In this document: positions 1 to 8,919 of the stretch, piece by piece
Position numbering within the stretch: position 1 is the stretch's first letter
Layout of the letters: each line of letters starts with the position of its first letter
From: Agrilactobacillus composti DSM 18527 = JCM 14202
GTDB lineage: Bacteria > Bacillota > Bacilli > Lactobacillales > Lactobacillaceae
Assembly (NCBI RefSeq): GCF_001436375.1
Contig: NZ_AZGA01000087.1
Coordinates: 1 to 64,000 of the forward strand
Length of the DNA: 64,000 nt
Direction: 5' to 3'
The notes under the pieces: generated by a model
The model's database searches: none
Seen by the model: only the letters and a program-made list of their open reading frames with translations
Told to the model about the DNA's origin: nothing
Position numbers and translations under genes: made by a program

Positions 1-1
1 G

Positions 2-20
2 CGTAACTCAAGGAGTTACG
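2..20 (+). terminator. Hairpin with T-rich tail at the left edge
   Basis: A perfect 8-bp inverted repeat (CGTAACTC, 3-nt loop, GAGTTACG) is followed on the plus strand by TCTTTTATTTT. It could terminate a plus-strand gene lying left of the window. On the minus strand it sits at the end of a short reading frame that overlaps the end of dptF. Whether it belongs to a gene end or to a rearrangement scar cannot be decided at the window edge. Confidence 0.35.
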
Positions 21-85
21 TCTTTTATTTTATTATGAGTGAATAATTCAGGTTTAGCTAATAATGTATCGACCGTCTCATTCAT
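8..85 (-). pseudogene. 25-codon ORF overlapping the dptF end; possible remnant of the next dpt gene
   Basis: An ATG at 85 on the minus strand overlaps the dptF stop by a few bases, as expected for a translationally coupled next gene, normally dptG in dpt operons. The frame reads MNETVDTLLAKPELFTHNKI and then meets TGA after 25 codons, inside the hairpin at 2-20. It could be the start of a broken dptG or a chance frame. No homology is visible in so short a stretch. Confidence 0.3.
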
Positions 86-2024
86 TGGCATCCTCCAAAA
101 TAAAACCAAACATCCCTTTTTCCAACTTATACTGGTGGGGTAGCTCAGGGTCGGTAATAATAACCGCATCGGTTTGACTATCACCCACTAATCGCTGCAC
201 AAACTTATCAAAATCAACGGCATTCTCAATATCATCGTTTCTGATGATATACCCATTTTGAATCTTGATGAGCAGTGAAAATACCTTATAGTCGATCACC
301 ACTTTGCAATCTTCAATTTCAGAATTAGCATTAGTGATTTGGGCAAAAATCACAATATTGGCCTTATCTCGCTGAATCGGTTGCTTGTCTCTTAACCTAA
401 ATGACACTTTAATGGCTAGATTATGATGCGTCCTACTTTTCAGCATATAGCCATTTTTAGTTTTACCATTCCAATTTAGAATCCCTTGTTGAAAGGCAGT
501 TTGCAGTTCCTTCGTAAAACGGCCCTGCTCTGCTTGCCCCAGCGCTTGAATAAAATCAGTATACGCGGGCGTTGCAAAGGCTGGATTTTCATCGTCCAGT
601 AGGAAAAGGACTCTTAAAAAGAAATTGATACGATAAGTATGATTTAATTGGGCATCGACTTTACTTTGATAGTGGGATAAATTATTAAAAAAGGTCGTGA
701 ATATCCCAATATTTAAGCCATTTTGATTAAAGATATGTTTAACTTCTGCTTCGTAATTCAACGTATTAAAAATACGACTGTTGAAATTATCGATCAATTG
801 ATTTTGATTGGCAGCCGGGTCTAAGGCACTGACGGCCGCTAAAATGCTCGAACGTCTCTGACCTTCAAATAGCAGGTAAGGCATTAAAGCCTTGAAGTTG
901 GTGGTTTGATTAGTTGGCGGCACAATAATATCATGAAAGAAATTTAAAATCTGACGCATGGACAAAATTTGTTGAAATTGAATCTGAATCCCCGTCAACA
1001 AACGCACCAAACATGCCTGCACCTTAGGATTCAGTAAAATTTCGTAATTGGTTAGCACAATATCGGTTCGGTGAGCTTGCCGGTCTTGTTGGTAAGCCTG
1101 CCAAAACGGATTGTCCGTCGTTTCCTGAGTTATTTTGTGCAATAACTCGGTTATCAAAGAACTGCTCACTTTATTGTCAGCTAATTCATAAAAAGGTGAG
1201 TCTCTAAAGGTCAATATTTGAAAAATTTCCTTTTTATCACCCGGCACATCTGCATCAGTCAGAATTTTGGAAGCGTTTAAAAATGTTAGGAACTCGGAAA
1301 ACTGGCTAGCTTCAGCGGAAATATACCTTGAAAAATTCACTAATACCCCCATGTTGATGGCCACGATAAGATGGTAATCATGCCCATCATGAATATTGAC
1401 GTCATTAAAGGGGGCCAATACATCGGCCATGGTCTCCAAAGCCGTCTTGGCCGGGTCAAAGCTTTCAGTGGCGTCATTATGGATATGGATGGCAAATTTT
1501 TCAAACATGGCTTCATGCCTTGTTTGCATCACAGACAATAAATGGGATTTCCCATCCCCTACATTGCCCACAATTAATGTCAATGTCTTAGGAGAACTGG
1601 GAACAATTTGGGTTAAAACATACTCAAAATCCGTTTCGACTTGGCGTTTAACATGAAGATAATTATGAAAGCTGTCTAGCTGCGCATTACCAGCAATCAA
1701 CGCGTTTTTAGACTTAATACTTAGTTTTTCAAAGACTTGACGCAGTTTGGCAGGCCCGGTATTAACATGCGTGAATTTTTCAATCAAATGTTGTAACAAC
1801 TGTAAGTCTGATTCAGAAATCTGCTGCGGGTCTTGGCATAAAGCATAAACGTTGCTGGCGTCATCATGGTCATAACCCTCAATTTTTTTGTGGGTGTATA
1901 AGTAAGTAATATTGTGATAGTAACTGTCCAGTGATAAATCTCGATTCGGTACATCATATGTATCAAGCAGCACCTGCGCCAACTCCTGCGCCTTTTTTAG
2001 GTAAACTTGTATTAAATTATCCAA
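78..2024 (-). CDS. dptF: DptF-type DNA phosphorothioation-dependent restriction ATPase
   Basis: This 648-aa protein has a Walker A motif, GNVGDGKS, at residues 153-160. The stretch after it (HNDATES, then AINMGVLVNF) recalls my memory of the DptF family. DptF works with DptG and DptH to restrict DNA lacking phosphorothioate marks made by Dnd proteins. The start is TTG with a GGGGGG ribosome site 6 nt upstream. No dnd or other intact dpt gene lies in the window, and the following frame on the left breaks after 25 codons. The family call rests on motif memory, not on a search. Another P-loop defence ATPase is the main alternative. Confidence 0.72.
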   Translation of the reverse strand: MDNLIQVYLKKAQELAQVLLDTYDVPNRDLSLDSYYHNITYLYTHKKIEGYDHDDASNVYALCQDPQQISESDLQLLQHLIEKFTHVNTGPAKLRQVFEKLSIKSKNALIAGNAQLDSFHNYLHVKRQVETDFEYVLTQIVPSSPKTLTLIVGNVGDGKSHLLSVMQTRHEAMFEKFAIHIHNDATESFDPAKTALETMADVLAPFNDVNIHDGHDYHLIVAINMGVLVNFSRYISAEASQFSEFLTFLNASKILTDADVPGDKKEIFQILTFRDSPFYELADNKVSSSLITELLHKITQETTDNPFWQAYQQDRQAHRTDIVLTNYEILLNPKVQACLVRLLTGIQIQFQQILSMRQILNFFHDIIVPPTNQTTNFKALMPYLLFEGQRRSSILAAVSALDPAANQNQLIDNFNSRIFNTLNYEAEVKHIFNQNGLNIGIFTTFFNNLSHYQSKVDAQLNHTYRINFFLRVLFLLDDENPAFATPAYTDFIQALGQAEQGRFTKELQTAFQQGILNWNGKTKNGYMLKSRTHHNLAIKVSFRLRDKQPIQRDKANIVIFAQITNANSEIEDCKVVIDYKVFSLLIKIQNGYIIRNDDIENAVDFDKFVQRLVGDSQTDAVIITDPELPHQYKLEKGMFGFILEDANE

Positions 2025-2204
2025 AACAATCCCCCCATTACCTGTTAAAATCTCTGATCAATCAAAAAAATACAGTGAACCATAATACCTATTTTATCAG
2101 AGTATGTACAGAAATCCACACGAATTATTCAAAAAGTATTCCGAGCATATTTTATATTTACACCTTAATATCTGTAAAGCCTGATTGTTTGGCAAATAAA
2201 AAGT

Positions 2205-2256
2205 CCCTCAGTCTACACTTGAGAAGTGACAAAATTCTCGTAAGTATAGTCTGAAG
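2205..2256. repeat. Long imperfect inverted repeat in the dptF-iclR gap
   Basis: The gap 2025-2324 contains one notable element. Arms of about 15 bp (CCTCAGTCTACACTT and AAGTATAGTCTGAAGG) enclose a second pair, GAGAA/TTCTC. The fold is long and has no T-tract of terminator type on the minus strand, although A/T-rich flanks exist. It could be a terminator, an IS end remnant or a small RNA. Nothing else was seen in this gap. Confidence 0.45.
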
Positions 2257-2324
2257 GAATAATTTTAAGCATATCAGATATAATCATTGTATTTCATTAG
2301 AAATCAATTCATTACTTTTCTATA

Positions 2325-3089
2325 TTAAAGTGCGTTAATAATATTTTTTTGAGCGACCATCCCAAACTGAATAAACATCTCTAAATCTTTTTGTTCAACT
2401 CTATATTTAGGTGCACTAATGCTCAAAGCACCAAAGAGTTTATCATTTTTTACCAGGGCAAAGCCAACACAAACCACATCTGGTTGATTTTCACGGTCCT
2501 CCAATGCATATCCACGTTCCTTGGTAAGTTTGATATCTTCAAGAAGAGAATTTCTATCCGTAATTGTGTTTGGTGCAACTTTCTCTAGAGTTGTTTGTTC
2601 AATATAACTAGCTAACTCATCATCAGAAAAGGTAGATAAAATAGCCTTCCCCATCGCGGAAGTATAAAGTCTAAGACCCTTGCCAATTGAAGAAATCAAC
2701 TGAATACTACTAGGACTTTCAAGTTTTTGTAAAAGCAGTGCCATATTATTTTCCAATATGCCCAAATTAACAGTTTCACCTGTCTCATCTCTGAGCTTAG
2801 CCATAAACGGCTCTGCAACTTCGCTTATATCAAAATTTGATAGGGATGTTTGAGCATATTTTAAAAAGATAGTGCCTAAACAATAACGCTTCTCTTGTCC
2901 TTGACAACGGACATAGCCACATAGTTCAAGCGTTCGTAATATTTTAAGCACTGTTCCCTTATTCATGTCAGTGTTTCGACTAATATCAATCAGTCGGGGC
3001 GGTACGTCACAATCTGTAATGAAGTTCATGATATCTTTTGCTTTTAACATAACGGATCCGTAAACGGATTCTTTTTTTGCTTGCTCCAA
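2325..3089 (-). CDS. IclR-family regulator, probable control of the divergent xylonate-type operon
   Basis: The 254-aa protein has an N-terminal winged HTH (about residues 10-70) and the IclR effector domain (about 75-250, with LYTSAMGKAILS typical of the family). Translation starts at TTG with GGAGG 8 nt upstream. It is divergent from the aldolase-dehydratase-permease genes. In E. coli the IclR-type regulator YagI/XynR controls the related xylonate genes, so an aldonate effector is likely. A palindrome GAAAC-AAT-GTTTC lies just upstream and may be its autoregulatory operator. A close paralog lies at 40043-40807. Confidence 0.85.
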   Translation of the reverse strand: MEQAKKESVYGSVMLKAKDIMNFITDCDVPPRLIDISRNTDMNKGTVLKILRTLELCGYVRCQGQEKRYCLGTIFLKYAQTSLSNFDISEVAEPFMAKLRDETGETVNLGILENNMALLLQKLESPSSIQLISSIGKGLRLYTSAMGKAILSTFSDDELASYIEQTTLEKVAPNTITDRNSLLEDIKLTKERGYALEDRENQPDVVCVGFALVKNDKLFGALSISAPKYRVEQKDLEMFIQFGMVAQKNIINAL

Positions 3090-3106
3090 AATTTACGCCT
3101 CCAAGC

Positions 3107-3119
3107 GAAACAATGTTTC
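3107..3119. promoter_or_regulatory. Candidate IclR operator GAAACAATGTTTC
   Basis: This is a perfect 5-bp arm palindrome with a 3-nt centre, 18 nt upstream of the IclR TTG start. It resembles the KdgR-type IclR-family box with a GAAACA-TGTTTC core. The assignment is by resemblance and position only. Confidence 0.45.
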
Positions 3120-3286
3120 TTCATAAGCAACATTATAACTAAAAATCAGGATAAGTCTAGCAACATTTTCAGTAATTACTCAATTTAAAAAAATAATATT
3201 TTCAAATGATCAGCATTTGCACCACACATCACAATATTGATAGATATTGAAATCACTTAAATATTCAAAAAGAATAATAATCGCTA

Positions 3287-3314
3287 TTGACAGCGCTTAC
3301 AGAAATGCTAAGAT
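3287..3314 (+). promoter_or_regulatory. Promoter with overlapping cre-like site
   Basis: TTGACA at 3287-3292 and TAAGAT at 3309-3314 are separated by 16 nt. The -35 box lies in TTGACAGCGCTTACA (3287-3301), one mismatch from the CcpA cre consensus WTGNAANCGNWNNCW. CcpA binding here would block RNA polymerase, which predicts carbon catabolite repression of the operon. The transcript would have a leader of about 155 nt before the aldolase start, in which no riboswitch was recognised. Confidence 0.6.
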
Positions 3315-3477
3315 ATGATTGTTATCAAATAATAAACACGGTTGCTTATTAAGAAACTTCGCATCATGAACCTATAAGTTAGCCTCCCGTATTCACGTAT
3401 CTACTATTTACTCAGATGTAAATTTGTTAACTGCTGATCAAATCTTACTACTCTTCTCAATGAAAGGACCAATGCTC

Positions 3478-4401
3478 ATGACTAACCCAAAATTTATGAC
3501 ACCCGTAATTACTGCCTTCGATGAGAATGGCAATTTAGACACTCAGAGCAATCTACATATCTATGACTTTTTAATAGATGCTGGTATTGACGGCTTATTG
3601 ATCATGGGAAGTGCTGGCGAATTTTATGCCCTAACTCATGAAGAAAAAAAGCAGCTAATTGATTTATCCATTACCCATATTCACGGTAGAATCAAAACAT
3701 TATATGGTACTGGCTGCATGACTGTTGAGGAAAGTATTGAACTATCCCAATATGCTGTCGAAAAGGGCGCTAAAGATATCATATTGATGAGCCCGTACTA
3801 CTTCGGCCTTTCCGAGGATATTTTGTATGATTACTTTGGCAAAATCGCTCAAAGTGTCAATTGCAACGTTTACCTTTATAATTTCCCAGCACGTACCGGT
3901 TATGATCTCTCGCCAGAATTGACTCTAAAATTAATTCATGATTTTCCAAATATTGTTGGTTACAAAGATACCGTCTCAGATATGGCCCACACCCGAAAAT
4001 TAATTCGAGCTATTGCACCCAAGTATCCTAACTTTGAAATTTATTCTGGCTTTGACGAGAATTATACGAGAAATGTACTTTCAGGCGGTAATGGTGGTAT
4101 TGGTGCTTTGTCCAATTTATACCCCGAATTATTTGTCAAACTAGTTAAAGCTACCAATTCTAAAAACTGGGATGAAATCAATCAAATTCAAATCATTATT
4201 GACCAATTGATGTCCCTATATGACATCACCCCTTGCTTCATTCCAATTATTAAACAGGCTATGATTTTACGAGGCCTTAATCTCCAAGGTTATTGCAAAT
4301 CACCAATTTCACCAGCAACACCTGCACAAACAAATCAAATTAAACAAATTCTTAACGCTATCGACATGTCAAATATTTTAGCAGAAGAAACTGTTAATTA
4401 A
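3478..4401 (+). CDS. yjhH: DHDPS/NAL-family aldolase, probable 2-dehydro-3-deoxy-aldonate aldolase
   Basis: The 307-aa class I aldolase keeps the family Schiff-base lysine (Lys163 in GYKDTVSD) and the tyrosine of YLYNFP (Tyr134). The ATG at 3478 is preferred over an upstream in-frame TTG because AAAGGA lies 9 nt before it. Next to a YjhG-type dehydratase it most likely cleaves 2-dehydro-3-deoxy-D-pentonate into pyruvate and glycolaldehyde, as E. coli YagE/YjhH do. A 2-dehydro-3-deoxygluconate substrate is also possible. It is cytoplasmic and the first gene of the operon. Confidence 0.8.
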   Translation: MTNPKFMTPVITAFDENGNLDTQSNLHIYDFLIDAGIDGLLIMGSAGEFYALTHEEKKQLIDLSITHIHGRIKTLYGTGCMTVEESIELSQYAVEKGAKDIILMSPYYFGLSEDILYDYFGKIAQSVNCNVYLYNFPARTGYDLSPELTLKLIHDFPNIVGYKDTVSDMAHTRKLIRAIAPKYPNFEIYSGFDENYTRNVLSGGNGGIGALSNLYPELFVKLVKATNSKNWDEINQIQIIIDQLMSLYDITPCFIPIIKQAMILRGLNLQGYCKSPISPATPAQTNQIKQILNAIDMSNILAEETVN

Positions 4402-4438
4402 GTTAAGCCGCCGGCAATGATAGAAAGGACAAAATATT

Positions 4439-6445
4439 ATGAGTCTCACATCAATTTTTGGCAATGAAGACAAAAAATTATACGATACAATTCAAACTCA
4501 TGCAGCAGGACCAGCGGGAACTCTCCCATTAACCCGCGATGAACTAATTAAAGCCCCCAGTGGTGATGTCTTTGGCATGACCTTAAATGCTGGCATGGGC
4601 TGGCAGGCTTCAAAGCTTGCCGGTGATGACGTCATGATTTTAAGCACTTTGGGTGGTATGCGTGCTGAAGATGGCCATCCAATTGCTGTTGGGTTACATA
4701 CTGGCCATTTTGAACTAGGTCTACAAGTTAAGTCCGCTGCCGATAAAATCACAGCCCTAGGTGGCGTCCCTTATGCTGCTTATGTAACTGATCCTTGCGA
4801 TGGCCGGACTCAAGGAACTACCGGTATGTTTGACTCCTTACCTTATCGAAATGATGCTGCCACAGTATTTCGACGCTTAATCCGATCTTTACCAACAAGA
4901 AAAGCGGTAATTGGGGTCGCCGCTTGTGACAAGGGCCTCCCAGCAATGGTCATGGCATTAGCAAGTATGCATGACTTGCCAACAGTACTTGTTCCTGGCG
5001 GCGCAACTTTAATGCCAACAATTGGTGAGGACGCTGGAACAGTACAAACAATTGGTGTCCGTGTTGCTAATCATGAATTATCCTATGAAGATGCCATCCG
5101 CTTGGGTTGTCAAGCTTGTGCTTCTGCAGGTGGTGGTTGTCAATTCTTAGGAACTGCAGGAACTGGTCAAGTCGTATTTGAAGGTATGGGTCTTGCGCTA
5201 CCCCACTCTGCTTTGGCACCTTCTGGTCAACCAATCTGGGAAGAGATTGCTAAAGACTCTGCTGTTGCGGCAACGGATATGATCCATTCTGGTTTAACTA
5301 CTAAAGATATTATCACTGACGATGCGATTGAAAACGCTATGATGATTCATGCCGCATTTGGCGGTTCTACAAACCTACTGTTACACATTCCTGCCGTAGC
5401 CTATGCAGCTAATCTTCATGTTCCGACCGTTCACGACTGGGCCCGTATTAATAAAGAAGTACCAAGACTAGTTAGTGTTTTACCAAATGGACCAGTATAC
5501 TACCCAACTGTGTATGCATTTCTAGCTGGTGGTGTTCCAGAAGTCATGCTACATTTACGCAAACTCGGCCTACTTCATGAAAATGTTATGACGGTTACTG
5601 GTCAAACACTTGGTGAAAATCTAGATTGGTGGGAAAAATCCGACCGTCGCAAATTATGTCGTCAGCGTCTTGAAGAAATCGATGGGATTTCTCCAGACGA
5701 AGTCATTATGAGTCCTGATCAAGCCAAGGTCCGGGGCTTAACTTCAACTATTACCTTCCCCGTTGGCAATATTGCACCTGAAGGTTCCGTTATAAAATCA
5801 ACTGCAATCGACAAATCAGTTATTGATGATGATGGCATTTATCGCCATACAGGTCCCATTAAAGTATTTACATCCGAAAAAGCTGCAATTAAAGCGCTGA
5901 AAACTCAGGGTGACATTAATAAAGGCGACACTATGGTCGTCATGGGTGGTGGTCCTCAAGGAACTGGTATGGAAGAAACCTACCAATTAACTTCCGCTTT
6001 AAAGCAGCTCTCTTTTGGCAAACACGTTGCCTTAATTACTGATGCGCGTTTTTCAGGTGTTTCTACCGGCGCTTGTTTTGGACATATCGGCCCTGAGGCG
6101 CTTTCTGGTGGCCCTATTGGCAAGCTTCAAAATGGCGATATCGTCGAACTAATTGTAGATACCATTAACTTAGAGGGGAAAATCAATTTTATTGGTACCA
6201 AAGATCAACCAGTATCTTATGAAGAAGGTGCTGAAATTCTGGCAAGTCGGCCACTACATCCTGGCGTTGGCCCAGATCCTGACTTGCCAGATGATACTAA
6301 ACTTTGGGCTGCTCTTGAATCTGTTGGTGGTGGTACTTGGAAAGGTTGTGTCTATGATGTTGATAAGATCGTTGCCACAATTAATGCCGGTAAAGAAGCC
6401 TTAGATAAAAATAAATCAGAAAATTTAACTGTTGAGAGTAAGTAA
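4439..6445 (+). CDS. yjhG: YjhG/YagF-type D-xylonate dehydratase (IlvD/Edd superfamily)
   Basis: The 668-aa protein is collinear with E. coli YjhG/YagF from end to end, including the near-identical blocks DPCDGRTQGTTGMFDSLPYR, ASAGGGCQFLGTAGT, HAAFGGSTNLLLHIPA and TFPVGNIAPEGSVIKSTAID. The conserved cysteines in DPCDG, ACDKG and GGGCQ fit Fe-S cluster ligands of IlvD/Edd dehydratases. The reaction is dehydration of an aldonate, D-xylonate in E. coli, to its 2-keto-3-deoxy form. The gene follows the aldolase by 37 nt with the ribosome site GAAAGGA. This module is uncommon in lactic acid bacteria in my knowledge. Confidence 0.88.
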   Translation: MSLTSIFGNEDKKLYDTIQTHAAGPAGTLPLTRDELIKAPSGDVFGMTLNAGMGWQASKLAGDDVMILSTLGGMRAEDGHPIAVGLHTGHFELGLQVKSAADKITALGGVPYAAYVTDPCDGRTQGTTGMFDSLPYRNDAATVFRRLIRSLPTRKAVIGVAACDKGLPAMVMALASMHDLPTVLVPGGATLMPTIGEDAGTVQTIGVRVANHELSYEDAIRLGCQACASAGGGCQFLGTAGTGQVVFEGMGLALPHSALAPSGQPIWEEIAKDSAVAATDMIHSGLTTKDIITDDAIENAMMIHAAFGGSTNLLLHIPAVAYAANLHVPTVHDWARINKEVPRLVSVLPNGPVYYPTVYAFLAGGVPEVMLHLRKLGLLHENVMTVTGQTLGENLDWWEKSDRRKLCRQRLEEIDGISPDEVIMSPDQAKVRGLTSTITFPVGNIAPEGSVIKSTAIDKSVIDDDGIYRHTGPIKVFTSEKAAIKALKTQGDINKGDTMVVMGGGPQGTGMEETYQLTSALKQLSFGKHVALITDARFSGVSTGACFGHIGPEALSGGPIGKLQNGDIVELIVDTINLEGKINFIGTKDQPVSYEEGAEILASRPLHPGVGPDPDLPDDTKLWAALESVGGGTWKGCVYDVDKIVATINAGKEALDKNKSENLTVESK

Positions 6446-6465
6446 GCTTACAAGTAAATCGGTTG

Positions 6466-6527
6466 GAGTAATATTTTGAATCAATGTTCATAACCAATAT
6501 TGAATCTAGATATTACTCTATTTTTTT
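6466..6527 (+). terminator. Hairpin with T-run between dehydratase and permease
   Basis: GAGTAATAT (6466-6474) pairs with ATATTACTC (6510-6518) and is followed by TATTTTTTT. It is a plausible intrinsic or partial terminator that would lower permease expression relative to the enzymes, or separate the permease as its own unit. The stem is AT-rich with a long loop, so termination may be incomplete. Confidence 0.55.
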
Positions 6528-6576
6528 GCACTAAATTGATGAAATTTTACTTGTCAAATCAAGGAGGAATAATGTT

Positions 6577-7926
6577 ATGCCTTTATTTATGGTGCTGCTT
6601 GGTGTTATTTTACTTATATTTCTAATTTCCTACTTTAAACTTAATACATTTGTCTCCCTTCTGATCGTCTCTTTCGTCATCGCCTTAGGTTTGGGTATTC
6701 CTTTAAAAAATATAGTTGGTACAATCGAAACCGGGATGGGCGATACGCTTGGTCATATTGCTATTATTTTTGGACTCGGTGCAATGTTGGGACGGCTCCT
6801 GGCAGATGCTGGTGGTGCTCAGCGGATCGCAATGACTTTAATTGATAAATTCGGTGAAAAAAGAATTCAATGGGCAGTTATCATAGCATCCTTCATTGTG
6901 GGAATTGCTATGTTCTTCGAAGTTGGTCTGGTCTTATTACTACCCATTATTTTCTCTATCGCTAAAGAATTACACATTAAACCAATTAATTTAGGGATTC
7001 CTATGCTGGCAGCCTTGTTAGTTACACACGCATTCCTACCACCACATCCGGGGCCAACAGTAATTGCCGCTAGTTATCAGGCTAGTATTGGGATTGTATT
7101 AATCTACGGAATTATTGTTGCAATCCCAACAGTCATCATATCTGGAATTTTCTTCACTAAACTAGACCGCAAAATAGTTCCTACTGCTTTTCAAAAAGAT
7201 GGTAATGTCATTGCTTTGGGGAATGCCAAGGACCGCCCCTTGGAAGAAACACCAAGTTTTGGCATTAGTATTCTAACCGCAATGTTCCCAGTAATTATTT
7301 TAATGTCTGCCACAATCATATCTATGATTCAAGAGCTTACTGGTTTTCACAAGGGCATGGTCTTTCAAATTATTGAATTTTTAGGTAATGCAGATGTAGC
7401 TATGCTAATATCATTACTCCTTGCGGTTTACACCATGGGTATCAAGCAAAGAATCCCACTGAAACATATCGGAAATTCTTGTGGCAGTGCGGCAGCAGCT
7501 ATTGGTATGATGTTACTGATCATTGGTGGCGGTGGTGCCTTTAAACAAGTATTAATTGATGGTGGTGTTGGTAAATACATAGCCAGCTTGTTCAACGGCG
7601 TCAATATTTCGCCCATTATCCTAGCCTGGATTATTGCGGCAATTTTACGAATTGCACTTGGTTCAGCAACGGTTGCTGCCATTTCCACAGCTGGCTTAGT
7701 TATTCCCATGCTGGCCGGTACACCCGGTGTCAACCTCGCCCTAATCACATTGGCGACCGGTGCTGGTAGTGCGATTTGTTCTCATGTTAATGATGCAAGT
7801 TTTTGGATCATCAAAGAATATTTTGGATTTGACATGAAGGAAACATTCTTGACTTGGACGCTTATGTCAACTGTCCTTTCAATTGTTGGATTAATTATGA
7901 TATTAATCATGAATCTCATTGTTTAA
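6577..7926 (+). CDS. GntP-family gluconate/aldonate:H+ symporter
   Basis: The 449-aa hydrophobic protein has about 12 membrane segments and family signatures such as HAFLPPHPGP and, near the C-terminus, GAGSAICSHVNDASFW. GntP carriers import gluconate and related aldonates with protons. Its place behind a xylonate-type dehydratase and aldolase mirrors E. coli yjhF-yjhG-yjhH, so D-xylonate or another aldonate is the inferred cargo. AGGAGGA lies 9 nt before the ATG. A hairpin separates it from the dehydratase, so it may be expressed at a lower level. Confidence 0.87.
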   Translation: MPLFMVLLGVILLIFLISYFKLNTFVSLLIVSFVIALGLGIPLKNIVGTIETGMGDTLGHIAIIFGLGAMLGRLLADAGGAQRIAMTLIDKFGEKRIQWAVIIASFIVGIAMFFEVGLVLLLPIIFSIAKELHIKPINLGIPMLAALLVTHAFLPPHPGPTVIAASYQASIGIVLIYGIIVAIPTVIISGIFFTKLDRKIVPTAFQKDGNVIALGNAKDRPLEETPSFGISILTAMFPVIILMSATIISMIQELTGFHKGMVFQIIEFLGNADVAMLISLLLAVYTMGIKQRIPLKHIGNSCGSAAAAIGMMLLIIGGGGAFKQVLIDGGVGKYIASLFNGVNISPIILAWIIAAILRIALGSATVAAISTAGLVIPMLAGTPGVNLALITLATGAGSAICSHVNDASFWIIKEYFGFDMKETFLTWTLMSTVLSIVGLIMILIMNLIV

Positions 7927-7957
7927 CCACGATGTACATTAACATACACAGTTTCAA

Positions 7958-8000
7958 AAAAGGCCATTCGGTTCACGAAATGTGAACTGAATGGCCTTTT
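7958..8000. terminator. Bidirectional terminator after the GntP permease
   Basis: A 19-bp stem with one or two mismatches (AAAAGGCCATTCGGTTCAC and GTGAACTGAATGGCCTTTT) encloses GAAAT. A-run and T-run flanks serve both strands. It lies between the permease and the convergent DUF4870-type gene. Confidence 0.85.
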
Positions 8001-8004
8001 CAAT

Positions 8005-8325
8005 TTAAGACGCAAGCAACTTAATACCCCTATACAAGTTATAAACAACCAAGAAAATATCCACGATGGCCAAAAGAATCATCAAGACCCCAGAGACGCC
8101 AGACGTGATAAGGCTGCTGCCGGTCAATAACCCAGTTCCCCCAATAATCGTGAAGACACCGATACTTAAAATGGTTGGAATAATATGCAGCCATAGCGCA
8201 TGTTTTGCCGTATCCCGTGTAGCTGAACCAGCGTCTGAAACCAGCCAAACAATTAACGGAAAAATAATTGGGGCAAAAATAACTGAAATATAGCTTAAAC
8301 CCCGTAAAATTTTGTGTTCGTTCAT
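8005..8325 (-). CDS. Small DUF4870-type membrane protein
   Basis: The 106-aa protein has three hydrophobic segments (roughly residues 10-30, 45-75 and 80-100) and the feel of the DUF4870/TMEM family: a short N-terminus ending in RGLSYIS, then KHALWLH. The function of the family is unknown. The ATG at 8325 has GGAGG 9 nt upstream, and an adjacent in-frame GTG at 8328 is an alternative start. It is co-oriented with the YxeA-like gene upstream and separated from it by only 21 nt, so the two probably form one transcript. Confidence 0.65.
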   Translation of the reverse strand: MNEHKILRGLSYISVIFAPIIFPLIVWLVSDAGSATRDTAKHALWLHIIPTILSIGVFTIIGGTGLLTGSSLITSGVSGVLMILLAIVDIFLVVYNLYRGIKLLAS

Positions 8326-8346
8326 CACCCAGTTCCTCCAATCAAA

Positions 8347-8712
8347 TTATTTATTAAGTTTTGATAAGGCGGCTTTAGGAACATCTGCTTTTGAAACCTG
8401 TTCCCAACTCAAGACTCGATCTCGATCTTTATTATATGATATCTTCAAGTAAGCATTCATTTTTAATGGCCGCGATTTATGACCATTAAAATCCAATTCT
8501 TTGCCATGGCCATCTTGGTCATAGGCCATTTGGTTATAGGCAAAGTCAATATCGCGCTTAACCCCATCGTCATCAATCACATCAAATTGTCGCCCAGTTG
8601 TGGTGATTTGCGTATAATAAGGCGTCCCACGGGTGTAAAAATAGGCAAAGACACCACCAGCTGCAAGTAATACTAGGATAAATACCCCGACGCCAATCAG
8701 AAATTTTTTCAC
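8347..8712 (-). CDS. YxeA-family (DUF1093) secreted or anchored protein
   Basis: The protein has about 121 residues if it starts at the GTG at 8712, which follows GGAGGGAGACAAACAA. One N-terminal hydrophobic segment (KKFLIGVGVFILVLLAAGGVFAY region) is followed by a small soluble domain with the YxeA pattern (YYTQI, FDV, NQMAYDQDGHGKELDF, LKMNAYLKI). YxeA proteins are exported and have no settled function; in several lactobacilli they lie near membrane-stress genes. It is probably co-transcribed with the DUF4870-type gene. Confidence 0.72.
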   Translation of the reverse strand: MKKFLIGVGVFILVLLAAGGVFAYFYTRGTPYYTQITTTGRQFDVIDDDGVKRDIDFAYNQMAYDQDGHGKELDFNGHKSRPLKMNAYLKISYNKDRDRVLSWEQVSKADVPKAALSKLNK

Positions 8713-8919
8713 TTGTTTGTCTCCCTCCAATAGTATATATTATACTATGTTTCTTATGACAAATATTATAACAAAAAGTAAGTGGATTTGAAAAGCCCTG
8801 TGTTTTGCCCTTCGGTGAGATTCACATGATAAATCTAATGTATCAACTTTCTAATAGCTTGAAATCCTTTTAGTTACAGCATTTTGACAGTTCATCTTTT
8901 CTTATTTTCTAATATTGTA

